Part shown: positions 24,000-35,114 of the stretch, piece after piece
How positions within the stretch are numbered: position 1 is the first letter of the stretch
How the letters are laid out: every line of letters begins with the position of its first letter
The notes under the pieces: generated by a model
The model's database searches: none
What the model was told of the DNA's origin: nothing
The model's input: the letters and a program-made list of their open reading frames with translations, nothing else
Made by a program: the position numbers and the translations under genes
Origin: Lathyrus oleraceus
Taxonomy: Eukaryota > Streptophyta > Magnoliopsida > Fabales > Fabaceae
DNA length: 64,000 nt
Direction: 5' to 3'
Assembly (NCBI RefSeq): GCF_024323335.1
Contig: NC_066583.1
Span: 14,164,665 to 14,228,664 of the forward strand

Positions 24000-24510
24000 C
24001 CGCCTCTGCCGGGGATACGGTCTGGTGAAGTTAACACATGAATGCATACGTTTGAATTTTTTATGGCGTAATGCTCCATTTATGAATGGAAATGCTACGC
24101 AATTTGAGGATGCAATGATTACTACATGCAAAATGCAAATGAACTCTGGCTAGGGAGCCAAAATGATCAGATACTCTGACTCTGTGGGGAGACTCCTCTC
24201 GGGGAAATATTCTGCGGGGAATTCTGCTTGAGGAACGGTAAAGCGATTTCTCACTTATGTTGAAGAATATCCCTGCTACTGGGGAAAGATAAACTCCGCT
24301 GGGGATATCCTTCAGTCCACAGATAGAATAAATACTGGAGATAAAAATTCAATGAATTGCCTCACTCGGGGAGGAAATCGACGAATACAGGCCTGCTGAG
24401 GATAGGCAGTCCTCAGATCTGCTGGGGAATAGAAGGCACTATCCACAGACGTCTCTGCAGGGGAACATAGCTCTGGTAGCTTCCAAACTTGCTTGGGGAA
24501 AATATCTGTT
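24000..24510 (-). repeat. Dispersed copies of the primer-site core in antisense (Ogre C 3' spacer)
   Basis: Words such as actccgctgggga (24293-24305) and tctgctgggga (24418-24428), plus looser copies (ctgccgggga, ctgcggggaa, ctgcagggga), recur on the + strand. The element is on the minus strand, so its RNA reads the complement, like a tRNA 3' end and complementary to its own primer site at 35095-35112. Element H has the same at 58630-59100. Confidence 0.65.
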
Positions 24511-24649
24511 GAGGAAACGTCCTTACAGATGCCAATCTGTAAAAAAAGCACAACAAAAATGCCCCCGGGGGATACATGGACAAGATATGCTCAAGTGTCC
24601 TCAACATTCAAAATGATTTTCAAATGTTTCATCTTTCTGCATATTGTTG

Positions 24650-24885
24650 TGTAGCCTTCATGTTTTTTATATGCAATGCTTATCAAAAATTCGGACATTT
24701 TGCAAACAAAACAGTAAAAATAAGAGCAAGAGCTATTTATCTGAATAACGATTTTTATTGATTGAAAATGTGCCTGAAGAGGCAAATACATTAGGAAGCA
24801 ATTCCTAGAAAGAGGTAATTGCGTACAAAAGGAAAAATCTATCCTAATGGCAATGTGAACACGGCGTCCACTATTTCCCAATTCT
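24650..24885 (-). other. Conserved non-coding block downstream of pol (Ogre C)
   Basis: It matches 59290-59505 of element H closely: tcaaaaattcggac, gcaaacaaaacagtaaa, gattttattgattga, ggaagcaat, gaaagaggtaattgc, ctaatggcaatgtgaa. Flanking spacer sequence is unrelated between the two. It is not open in a shared frame as far as I can see, so a cis-acting RNA role is possible. Confidence 0.6.
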
Positions 24886-25024
24886 GTTATAACTCACAGA
24901 TCATCAGTTTTCCTCCCAACTCCTTGCTTTCTGAGAAGAATGACTGGACGGATCACATCTTTCGAGATGGCGGATGACAAAGCTTGATGAAGTACAGACA
25001 ACTCAGACTGTAGTCTTCGCTTTA

Positions 25025-25125
25025 ATCCCTAACTTTTGCCTGGATCGCCCTTTCGGGTTTTCAATCCACCGGGATACCCATTTTTGCCTGGACTCTTTTT
25101 TTTCTTTTTGTCCAGCGGGTCAATT
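25025..25125 (-). repeat. Degenerate repeats abutting the pol stop codon
   Basis: Units of the form ttttgcctgga...ccggg or cagcggg follow each other (two here, about four in element H at 59665-59880) directly beyond the pol stop. Probably part of the 3' untranslated region. Confidence 0.5.
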
Positions 25126-28100
25126 TATGCGAAGTATTTTTTGACTACATCTGAGTTGACAGGAGATGGAAAATCTTCACCATCCATAGTTGTAAGCATC
25201 AAGGCTCCACCGGAGAAGACCTTCTTCACAACATACGGACCTTCGTAATTGGGAGTCCACTTGCCCCTGTTATCTGTACCGGGAGGGAGGATCCTCTTCA
25301 AAACTAAATCACCGACCTGATAGCTTCGAGGACGCACTTTCTGATCAAAGGCTCGCTTCATCCTTCGCTGATACAACTGTCCATGACATACGGCTGCTAA
25401 CCGTCTCTCCTCGATAAGGCTCAACTCGTTAAACCTTGTTCGAATCCATTCGGCTTCGTCCAACTTGACATCCAATAAAACTCTCAGAGAAGGAATCTCC
25501 ACTTCAACGGGTAGGACAGCTTCCATACCATACACAAGGGAGTAAGGGGTTGCCCCGGTCGACGTACGTACTGAGGTACGGTACCCATGCAAAGCGAAAG
25601 GCAGCATCTCATGCCAATCCTTGTACGTAACGACCATCTTCTGCACAATCTTCTTGATGTTCTTGTTCGCCGCTTCCACAGCACCATTCATCTTCGGTCT
25701 GTAGGGAGAAGAATTGTGATGTTCGATCTTGAAATCTTTACAAAGCTCTTTCATCATTTTGTTATTGAGATTCGAACCATTGTCAATGATGATTCTCTCA
25801 GGAACTCCATAACGACAGATGATTTCTTTCTTGATGAACCGGGTAACCACTTGTTTGGTAACGTTAGCATAGGAAGCTGCTTCCACCCACTTGGTGAAGT
25901 AATCAATTGCAACCAAGATGAAGCGATGTCCATTCGAAGCAGTAGGCTCAATCTTCCCAATCATATCAATGCCCCACATGGCAAACGGCCAAGGCGAATT
26001 CATGATATTCAGAGGGCTTGGTGGTACATGCACCTTATCAGCATAGATTTGACACTTATGGCACTTCCGAGCATACTTGAAACAATCGGATTCCATAGTC
26101 ATCCAGTAATAACCCGCTCTCAGCAATTTCTTAGCCATTGCATGTCCGCCGGCATGAGTACCGAAGGAACCTTCATGAACTTCCTGCATTAACATGTCTG
26201 CCTCGGGTCTGTCCACGCATCTGAGTAAGACCATGTCAAAGTTTCTCTTATACAACACATCATCCTGATTCAAGTAGAAGCTTCCAGCTAGCCTCCTCAG
26301 GGTTTTCTTGTCATTCTTCGACGCACCTTCAGGATACTCCTGAGTCTTGAGGAAATTCTTGATGTCATAATACCACGGCTTCTCATCAATCACAACAGAC
26401 TCGGCTGCAAACACATACGCAGGCCTCTCAAGTCGATTCACCGCAACATGTGGCACATGATTCCACCAATGAACTTTGATCATAGACGACAAAGTTGCCA
26501 AAGCATCCGCCATTTGATTCTCATCCCGGGGGACATGATATAACTTCACTTTCTTGAAGAACGTCAGTATTCTTCTGGTGTAATCTCTATACGGAATCAA
26601 ATGCGGCTGATTCGTATTCCAATCTCCATTGACTTGATTGACCACTAGAGCAGAATCTCCAAAAATGTCAAGTGTTTTGATCCTTAGATCAATGGCTTCT
26701 TCTATCCCCATGATACAAGCCTCATACTCAGCTTCGTTGTTGGTGACGTCAAACGTCAGTCTGGCAGAAAAAGGTATATGAGCACCTTTAGGATTGATCA
26801 ATACTGCCCCAACACCGTTACCGTTCATATTCACAGCCCCATCAAACATCAGTGTCCATTTGTCATCCGGGTCCGGTCCTTCCTCGACAAGAGGCTCTTC
26901 GCAATCTTTCATCTTGAGATACATGATGTCTTCATCAGGGAATTCAAACATCATAGGCTGATAATCCTCAATCGGTTGTTCGGCGAGATATTCTGACAGA
27001 ATACTACCCTTGATGGCTTTCTGAGATGTGTACTGAATGTCATATTCTGTTAGAATCATCTGCCAACGGGCAACACGTCCGGTGAGAGCTGGTTTCTCAA
27101 AGATGTACTTCACTGGATCCATCTTAGAAATCAACAAAGTGGTATGGTTCAACATATACTGTCTTAGTCGGCGAGCAGCCCAGGCCAAAGCACAGCAAGT
27201 TTTCTCGAGCAGTGAATATCTTGTTTCACAGTCGGTAAACTTTTTGCTAAGGTAGTATATGGCATACTCTTTTCGACCAGACTCGTCATGCTGTCCCAAT
27301 ACACACCCCATCGAGTTCTCAGTCACTGACAGGTACATTATCAGCGGTCTCCCTGGAACTGGGGGTATAAGGATTGGAGGTTTCTGCAAATACTCCTTTA
27401 TCTTGTCAAAAGCTTTCTGACAGTCATCATTCCACTTGATCGCTTGATTCTTTCTAAGCAGTTTGAAGATTGGTTCACATGTGGCAGTTAGATGAGATAT
27501 GAACCTTGCAATGTAATTCAACCTCCCTAAAAACCCACGGACTTGCTTTTCCGTTTTCGGTTCAGGCATCTCTTGAATAGCTTTGACTTTTGCTGGATCA
27601 ACCTCAATCCCTTTCTCGCTGACAATGAAGCCTAAGAGCTTCCCGGATCTCACTCCAAACGTGCACTTGTTCGGATTCAACCTCAGTCTGAACTTTCTCA
27701 ACCGGTCGAACAGCTTCTGCAAATTAACCAGGTGCTCCTCTTCTGTCTGCGACTTCGCAATCATATCGTCCACGTACACTTCAATTTCTTTGTGCATCAT
27801 GTCATGAAAGAGAGTCGTCATTGCCCTCTGATAGGTAGCACCAGCATTCTTTAGCCCAAATGGCATCACCTTATAGCAGAACGTGCCCCAAGGTGTAATG
27901 AATGTCGTCTTTTCCATGTCCTCCGGCGCCATCTTGATCTGATTATATCCGGAGAAACCATCCATGAAAGAGAATACCGAGGATTGAGCCGTATTATCAA
28001 CCAATACATCAATGTGAGGTAGTGGGAAATCATCTTTCGGACTCGCTCTATTCAAATCTCGGTAATCGACACACATTCTGACTTTACCATCCTTCTTCGG

Positions 28101-28602
28101 CACAGGAACGATGTTGGCCACCCACGGTGGATAACTGGTGACAGCCAGAAAACCCGCGTCCCACTGCTTCTGAACCTCTTCCTTGATCTTAGTCGCCATG
28201 TCAGGACTTGTTCTACGAAGCTTCTGCTTAACCGAAGGACATCCTTCCCTAAGAGGTAATCGATGCATCACAATGTCTGTATCTAAACCAGGCATATCTT
28301 GGTATGACCAGGCGAATACCTCCACATACTCTCTCAGCATCTCAATCAGCCTCTTCTTGACAGAGTCCTCTAAAGTAGCCCCAATCTTGATTTCTCTTTT
28401 GTCGTCCTCAGTACCCAAATTAATAGTTTCCAACTCCTCCTGATGAGGTTGGATGACCCTTTCCTCCTGCTTCAGTAGTCTGGCCAATTCTGCAGGGAGT
28501 TCACAGTCTTCCTCACTCTCCTCTTCAGCTTGGTAAATGGGATTATCGAAATCATACTGAGCCATAACAGAACTGTTCATAGTGAATGCCATAAGATCGC
28601 TT
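25125..28602 (-). CDS. pol: Ogre C pol: RT, RNase H, archaeal-type RNase H, integrase
   Basis: Exon 2 of the gag-pol coding region. The frame from the Met at 28592 is 1155 codons; splicing at 28602 adds three codons upstream. RT lies at about residues 150-330, with YVDD at 273-276. The original RNase H (about 415-530) has lost its first aspartate (LSVTENSMG). The second RNase H has D584, E620, D646 and D696. Integrase has H806, H813, C844 and C847, then D876, D937 and E973, an exact D,D-35-E spacing, and the C-terminal domain to residue 1155. No stop or frameshift. It copies the RNA into DNA and inserts it. Loss of the first RNase H active site with gain of the second is typical of the Tat lineage. 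Confidence 0.95.
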
Positions 28603-28860
28603 CTGCATGTTTGATGCTTTGTTTTAGAAAAAAGAGTTCAATAAAGTCACAAAAAAAACAAAAAACATTGCCATTTTTATTGTTTTGAAAAAAAGTGAAA
28701 ACGGAAAACATAGAAAAACAGGGATCACAAAATTTGTTCAAAAAATGTCCTTCATTAATGATAATCATTCAAACATGATGAGGCCCTACAAAAATGAATC
28801 ACTACGCCTTGGGCAGAACGTAGGATTTTCATGCAAAATGACAAAACAACAGAAAATTAC
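28603..28860 (-). other. Intron between protease and RT frames of Ogre C
   Basis: On the minus strand the donor is aga|gtaatt at 28860 and the acceptor is catgcag|aagc at 28603, giving 258 bp. The gag-protease stop codon TAA is formed from the donor itself. Removal joins the frames at phase 2 with no stop, adding codons E-S-D-L before the first Met of pol. Element H has the same donor, acceptor, phase and a 257-bp length. Splicing of such an intron has been reported for Ogre elements; unspliced RNA would give gag-protease only. Confidence 0.85.
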
Positions 28861-31800
28861 TCTGTCAGAAGAGTAACTTGAACCACATCTTCAGCCGTCC
28901 AGTTGTTGATGGACCCCCCTGGTGCACACGGGCGAACCCAGTTGTCCAAATCATAATCACTGTCACAGTCTTCACTACCGGTTGCAGAGACGTCGCCATG
29001 ATTCATCAGCCCAGCGCTGGTAAAGGTACTTGGACCCGCTTGACCATTCTGCTCTGCTTGGAGAGGCTCATAACCAACACCAAATTTGTCTTCTTTAACC
29101 GGCAAATCCACCATCTTGCCCCAGCCTTCAGCTTTTCCAGAATCAACAACCTCCTTAGCCTGCTTGTAAGAAGTAATTGAAGCACCTGGCCTCCTCTGCT
29201 CAGCGTACGCCACTTTCTCAAGAGCCACAGTCTCAAACGCCTGGCATAAGGTTTCGTGGATCTCGCCATCTACCTCAACATATTTGAACGAGGATAGATG
29301 ACTCACAAGAATTTCTTCTTCACCGCACACGGTCACAATTTGACCATTCCAGACATACTTGAGCTTTTGATGGAGAGTCGACGAGACTGCCCCTGCTGCA
29401 TGAATCCATGGACGCCCCAACAAACAACTATAGGCGGGCTGGATGTCCATAACATAGAAGATGATATCAAAAACCTCAGGACCTATCTTCACAGGCAAGG
29501 TAACTTCTCCACACACAGAACGTTTGGATCCGTCGAAAGCACGAACGATCAGATCACTGGGATTAAGCACGAACCCTTCCGCATCAATCTTCCTCAGAAT
29601 CTGCTTAGGCAACACATTCAGCGACGACCCGGTGTCTACCAATACGTGAGACAACACTGCCCCCTTGCACTCCATGGTAATGTGCAAGGCTTTGTTATGG
29701 TTTCGCCCTTCAGGCGGTAAGTCCAAGTTGGTGAAACCTACACCATGCCTGGTGCTCACATTGGCCATTACGCCCTCCAGTTGATTGACAGAAATCTCCT
29801 GAGGCACGTAAGCCAGATTCAACATCTTCAGCAAGGCATTACGGTGTGCTTCAGAGCACATCAACAGTGAAAGTATAGAAATCTTGGACGGAGTTTGATT
29901 CAACTGGTCTACAATCTTGTAGTCACTCTTCTTGATTATCTTCATAAACTCCTCCACGTCTTTCTCAAATGACCCCTCAGGCGCTTCTTTCTGGACAGGC
30001 TCTTCCTCAACCACAGCTTGCTTCCCCTTTGCTTTGGCGAGAGCTTCAGCATTATTGTCCCTCAAAGGCTGCGGTGCGAACAGACGACCGCTTCTGGTAA
30101 AACCTCCTGGACCTCCTACATTATCCACAGCCGGACCAACAGTTGCAGGAACTCTATTCGGTAAACCAATTGTCACTGGAGTTTGATTCACTGGTCTTGT
30201 CTGACTTTCAGCCCTTCTGTAATTGCGGTGAGCATTATCATACTTCCACGGCACTGCTTTACTGTTCTCAACAACCCTTCTTCCAGGCGCAACGATAGTA
30301 GCTGGCACACTGATGGTTACAGGTACGGGAATGGTAACTGGGGTACCATTTGCTGCAGGTGCACTGACAATCCTTTGTCCACGTTCTTCAGACGGTTTAA
30401 AGTAAATGGTGATAGTTGACGCTGTTCCACGATCCTTTACAGCCCTACTGAATTGCAAACAACCCTCATCCATCATACCCTGGATACCGGTTCTCAACTG
30501 GTCGCAACCATTCTCAGATTCTGCACAGCCCAAACAATTTTCATCACAGCCCGGGTAGACACCCCCATTCAGCAGACGACCCTTCACAACTAGCAGAGAA
30601 GTCTGAACATCATTAACATTAACAACCAGGTCTTCAGCTTCTTTCCCTTCAATATTGTTCACTCTATGCCCACCATGCTGAGGCATAGGGTTGTTTACGA
30701 CGTTAGGCACAGGAGCGAAGTTGATTGCTTTGGCATCGATCAAATCTTGAACCTTGTGCTGGAGAGCTCGACACTTCTCAGTATGGTGGCCTGGTGCCCC
30801 AGAATGAAAGTCACATCTAACATTAGCATCATAGCCAGGAGGCAGCACTGTAGGCGGAGCCATTGTACGCAACTCAATCATCCCCAACTTGAGTAGTTCG
30901 GGTAATAACTCTGTGTAAGACATGGGCAGAGGATCAAATCTTCTATCAGCCTGCAATTTCTGTCTTGGCTGATAAGGACGTTGCTGTTGTTGTTGTTGTT
31001 GTTGCGGTTGTTGAACTCTTTGTTGTTGTTGTTGACGAGGTTGAGGTGTCGGAATAGTCACTGCAGCCACTGGACGATATTGATCTCTGTTAGCATTTGT
31101 TCTGTACACACCCCCTCTGTGCTGTACAGCATTGGTCTCTCCTTCTCTACGGCGAGGTGCCCCAGAGAAGGGTTTCTTTAATGAAGACGAGGAACCAGCA
31201 TCATGGATCCTACCAGCTTTGATTAAGCTCTCAGTCCTCTCTCCACAAATGACGACGTCAGAAAAACTTCCGAACGGGCAGCTTCCCATCCGGTCCATGA
31301 ACACACCTTGAAGAGTACCGATAAACATATCTGTCAACTCCCTCTCCAGCATAGGGGGTTGAACTCTAGCAGCCAGTTCACGCCACCTCTGGGCATACTC
31401 CTTGAAGCTTTCATTGGATTTTTGACATAGACTCTGTAGCTGAGTCCGGCTCGGTGCCATGTCCATGTTGTGCTTGTACTGCCTCAAGAAGGCCTCACCC
31501 AGATCTCTCCAGCATCGGATCGAATCTCTCTTCAATTCCATGTACCAGTCCAAGGAAGCCCCAGATAGACTATCTTGGAAAAAATACATCCACATCTTTT
31601 CGTCATCAGTATACGCAGAGATTTTTCGATAATAAGCCTGCACATGGGTGCGAGGGCAAGAAGTACCGTTGTATTTGTCGAAGGACGGTGCTTTGAACTT
31701 GTGAGGGATTCTCAAACCTTCAACCAACCCCATATTGGTAACATCAAAACCGAGAGAATTCTGACTTTCCATAGCACGGATCTTCTCAGCAAGAGCTTCA

Positions 31801-32192
31801 ACTTTGCGGTCTCTCTCATTGTTTCTTCCCGGAACATCTCCGTCTTCGCTGAGCATAGAGAACAAATCTTCTTGTCTATCAATGATCGGAACTCTATCAC
31901 GGGCCGGGGCATGAATGACTCTGGCATTAGCAGCATCTGGAGCAATTGGTTGACCGTTGATTCGAATACCCCCCAACTCATCACCTACAGCATAGTTGTT
32001 GATGGCAGCAGCAGGAGTGTCAGGGACTGGGTTCCCCTCTGGCGGAGCATGGTTGGGCGGTGGAGTTGCAGCCTCTTGTCTCTGAACCATAGCTCGAAGC
32101 TCTTCTTGACCTTGCGCAACCCCTTGCATCATGTTCATAAACTGGGCCATGCTTGCCCTCATCTCAGCTAACTCGGTTTGAAACTGGTCCAT
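28861..32192 (-). CDS. gag-pro: Ogre C gag-protease
   Basis: 1111 codons when read to the stop at 28857. There is a helical N-terminus, the retrotransposon gag domain at about 160-330, and a Gln-rich stretch at 387-404 (a CAA/CAG microsatellite at 30981-31034). A C-x2-H-x5-H-x4-C finger with C460, H463, H469 and C474 follows. A second Cys cluster has C549, C553, C556 and C563. The aspartic protease has DTGS at 853-856 and its closing LLGRPW at 924-929. An acidic tail ends in V-T-L-L-T-E. Gag packages RNA and builds the particle; the protease cuts the polyprotein. Fully open. The start at 32192 is the first Met and gives a normal gag N-terminus. Confidence 0.9.
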
Positions 32193-32649
32193 ATTCCTCT
32201 AATGGTTGAGTCTCGTTGAGTAGCGGTGCGGTCTTTGATCAGCTATCCTGCCTGGACACAGGAATCACAGTGAGAAGTCGGCACAAGAACACCTGTTATG
32301 CAAATGAGATGAGTATGATGCTAAATGATGCGTATGATGCACATGATATGCTCATTTCTCAGGCATTCAAAGAGCCTGACCCATCCTGAAAAGATGGCAA
32401 CCTGCAGCAACAAGAGAACAAATAGATACAAGGGAATGCTGACATCCTCATACATACATAAGAGTGAAAAGGCATACAACCAATGTCAACAGAATATCTG
32501 AATAAACAACGTACAAAGAAAAAGAATCCCATCCAACAAGCCTGGAGGTGATTCTCAACAAAAAGATCCAAGAGATGGCCTACACGCAAATGAATCCCAT
32601 CCAACAAGCCTGGAGGTGATTCTCAACAAAATACAATCAGAGATACAAA
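32193..32649 (-). other. Spacer between ORF1 and gag with a direct duplication
   Basis: A block of about 40 bases starting aatcccatccaacaagcctg occurs at about 32525 and again at about 32592 (67-bp period). The part around 32215-32330 is also recognisable in element H after 63769. It presumably holds the gag leader; no ORF of note. Confidence 0.6.
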
Positions 32650-34290
32650 CTAAGACAGACGGTCTTCCGGAATGAGGGTCTTCAGGTAATGGCACTGGTC
32701 GATCAACAGTGAGCATTCTGAACAATCTGGTAAAGGAGTGATCTTCTCTTTCAACTGTCTTCTCAGCTTCAAGACTTCTCCTCCAAGGTGGTCCTCTGAT
32801 TTCTGTCTCAACTCCATCTCTTTCTTCATCTGAGCATCTTTGTCTCTGAGTTGCTTCTTCAAGTCTCTGATCTTCTTCTGATAACTGGCTTCTGCTCTCT
32901 GCAGCCTCAGACATTCCCTATGTTCCGCATCTAACATAGACTCCATCTCCTCATATGACCTCTTCTTACCTCTTGCTCTGCTAGCATCCTCTCCTTGCAC
33001 CTCCCTGAGTTGATGGGCCAAGTGCAACTTATCAGCCTGAGCTTTGTACAACTCCATCTGAGTGTCTTGCTCCTTCTCTCTCAGACGACGACTCTCCATC
33101 AGGGCTTGCTTATAGTGCTCAGCAGGTACACTATCAGCAAGGATCAAAGGTGGTTGCTCCTGCAACGGCTCCATCCTATCGTAGGGTAACAACAAAGTTT
33201 CTACTCTCTTCTTGACCCAATCAGTGTAATCGGGCATAGCAACGGCAAACTTCTTCCCTAAGACAGATCCATCCTTCACACCAATAGACTTCCAAGCTCT
33301 CCCTACCTGCTCCAATCTAGCTGGGTCACTCTTCTTCTCAAAATACACACTCTCAGCTACTTCAGCCTCAAGTGGTCTTCCTTTCATCACAAACCCCAAC
33401 TGGCGAAGAGAAAGAACCGGGTTGTAATTGATGCAACCTTTGGTCCCTATGAGTGGCACATTACGGAATCCTCCACAACTCATAATGACATCCTTCACAT
33501 CCATCCGGTACGACTGCCACCTGATATCATAGGAGGTAAGAGACATAACCCTCTGAGTCCACTTCAGAGTGCTCTGGGTATCCACAAACGGTCCACTGGC
33601 TGGCAGAAAGGACATGAACCATTTGAATAGAAGAGGTAGACAACACCTGATGGCTCCACCCTTACCATGCCTACTGTGGATGGCATAGTAAGTATCTGCC
33701 AAGAGAGTTGGGACTGGATTCCCTCTGATGAAAATGCTGATGGCAGCGAAGTCAATGAAATTTGGCATACTCGGAAACAAGACGATCCCATAGATCATGA
33801 CGGCCAACCGAGCATGAAAGGCTTCCCAACTCCCCTTCTCTGCTTCTTCTCTAGCTACCCTCAACAGAAATTTCAAAGGCAATCCTACAACATCCCCACT
33901 GGACTTCCAACTATCACTGACTTCCTTGATACCCAAGTGGAGAGCTCTGGCAATCAATCTAAAGTCAACCTCCTTTGGGACGTCCAAGAAGGGAGTCTGA
34001 TGCTGAATAGGGATACTCAACAGGATAGAATACTCCTCGAGAGTAGGTGCAAGCTGATAATTTTGGAAAGTGAAGCATCTGAGCTCTGGGTCATAAAACT
34101 GTAGTAGTGTCTGTAGAGGCACCGGATCCACTACTGTCTTCAGCACTGTCAAGATATCTCCATACTGTCTAACGAAACTCTTCAGACGATCATCTGTCAC
34201 AAAGCTACCCAACTCAATCAGTGAAGTCAACGGCTCACGATGAAAGCTGTAGGAACAGGTCTTCCGCTTCGGCTCTGAGACTGTTGCCAT
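32650..34290 (-). CDS. Ogre ORF1: PMD-like domain plus coiled coil
   Basis: 546 codons from the Met at 34290. The frame is open for 54 more codons to 34452, but that extension is Lys-rich from a poly-A tract and unlikely to be used. About residues 20-330 resemble the PMD fold, with LLQFYDPELRCFTFQNYQLAP followed by T-L-E-E-Y at about 80-105 (shortened here to FYDPELRCFTFQNYQLAP). About residues 395-530 are a charged coiled coil rich in K, E, R and Q. ORF1 upstream of gag is a hallmark of Ogre; its role is unknown. It could act with gag or in chromatin targeting. Full length with no stops. Confidence 0.85.
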   Translation of the reverse strand: MATVSEPKRKTCSYSFHREPLTSLIELGSFVTDDRLKSFVRQYGDILTVLKTVVDPVPLQTLLQFYDPELRCFTFQNYQLAPTLEEYSILLSIPIQHQTPFLDVPKEVDFRLIARALHLGIKEVSDSWKSSGDVVGLPLKFLLRVAREEAEKGSWEAFHARLAVMIYGIVLFPSMPNFIDFAAISIFIRGNPVPTLLADTYYAIHSRHGKGGAIRCCLPLLFKWFMSFLPASGPFVDTQSTLKWTQRVMSLTSYDIRWQSYRMDVKDVIMSCGGFRNVPLIGTKGCINYNPVLSLRQLGFVMKGRPLEAEVAESVYFEKKSDPARLEQVGRAWKSIGVKDGSVLGKKFAVAMPDYTDWVKKRVETLLLPYDRMEPLQEQPPLILADSVPAEHYKQALMESRRLREKEQDTQMELYKAQADKLHLAHQLREVQGEDASRARGKKRSYEEMESMLDAEHRECLRLQRAEASYQKKIRDLKKQLRDKDAQMKKEMELRQKSEDHLGGEVLKLRRQLKEKITPLPDCSECSLLIDQCHYLKTLIPEDRLS

Positions 34291-35094
34291 CTCTATCAGT
34301 AGACAAGCTCTGGAATGTACCTGAGAAATGATATGCATGCAGGGATTAGTTTTTTTTTTCTTTTCTCCTTTTTTATTTTTTTGATTTTTTTTCATTTTCT
34401 TTTTTTTTTTCAATGCGTTTCTTTTGAAAAATAAATATGCTATGATGCACATGATGCAGACTGGACTGGCTGTTTGTGCAATCTCTGACCACTAGGTCGA
34501 AGCTTCAGTCAAAATCAGAACATAAATCCAACTTAAGGTCAACCGAAAACTGTTGTCTGGACTAGAGTCACCAACAGAACCAAGTCACCAACAGTACCTG
34601 TAATAATGATCATTCCCTTCCCACTCACGGGTGTAGTCTAGGCCAGGGTAAAGCTTGAGAGAAACGCAGCATAAATAACCTTTCGCAGAATACTGTCATA
34701 TACACACCCGAAGTATGTAACGACAGCATCCCACCAGGGTCTGAACTGCTCGTGATATCAATGTTCCGCTAAGTGGCGCCATACCACCCGCTTCCCATGA
34801 ATCACTCTATTCCTAATCATCCTAGATTTTCACTCATGGTCTGGGTATTGGACCTTTTACCTCAACTGACTCTTCCCCCCCACAGAGAGAGAAACAAACA
34901 ACCAGCCAGGTGAACAGATGAATAAATGCAAACATTAATGCAAACATAAATGCAAACAATAGACAATGAATGCAAACAGTAAATGATGAATGCAATAAAT
35001 AAACACAGCACAAAGCAACCAAAACCCTAACCTAGAGAGCGCTAGGAGAGACTCGCTCAGGGAAGACGGACCAGCACAGGTCAACTTCTCTATT
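34291..35094 (-). other. 5' leader of Ogre C between primer site and ORF1
   Basis: About 800 bp with no ORF of note. It has a long T-rich run on the + strand at 34350-34420 (A-rich in the RNA) and short tandem aaacattaatgc/aaacataaatgc words at 34928-34990. RNA packaging signals would be expected here, but I cannot identify one. Confidence 0.5.
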
Positions 35095-35112
35095 TCCCCA
35101 GCAGAGTCGCCA
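35095..35112 (-). other. Primer-binding site of Ogre C
   Basis: On the minus strand the 18-mer tggcgactctgctgggga starts two bases after the 5' LTR. It is identical to the primer site of element A at 572-589. Complementary to the tRNA-Arg 3' end, as known for Ogre. Confidence 0.95.
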
Positions 35113-35114
35113 GC

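Noticed and set aside
24000..24510. tRNA genes or tRNA-derived SINE pieces
   Set aside because: Only the 3' acceptor-like core of 11-13 bases recurs; no A and B box or cloverleaf is visible.
34291..34452. Upstream start for ORF1 at 34452
   Set aside because: The added 54 residues are Lys-rich from an A-rich tract. The Met at 34290 begins normal protein sequence.
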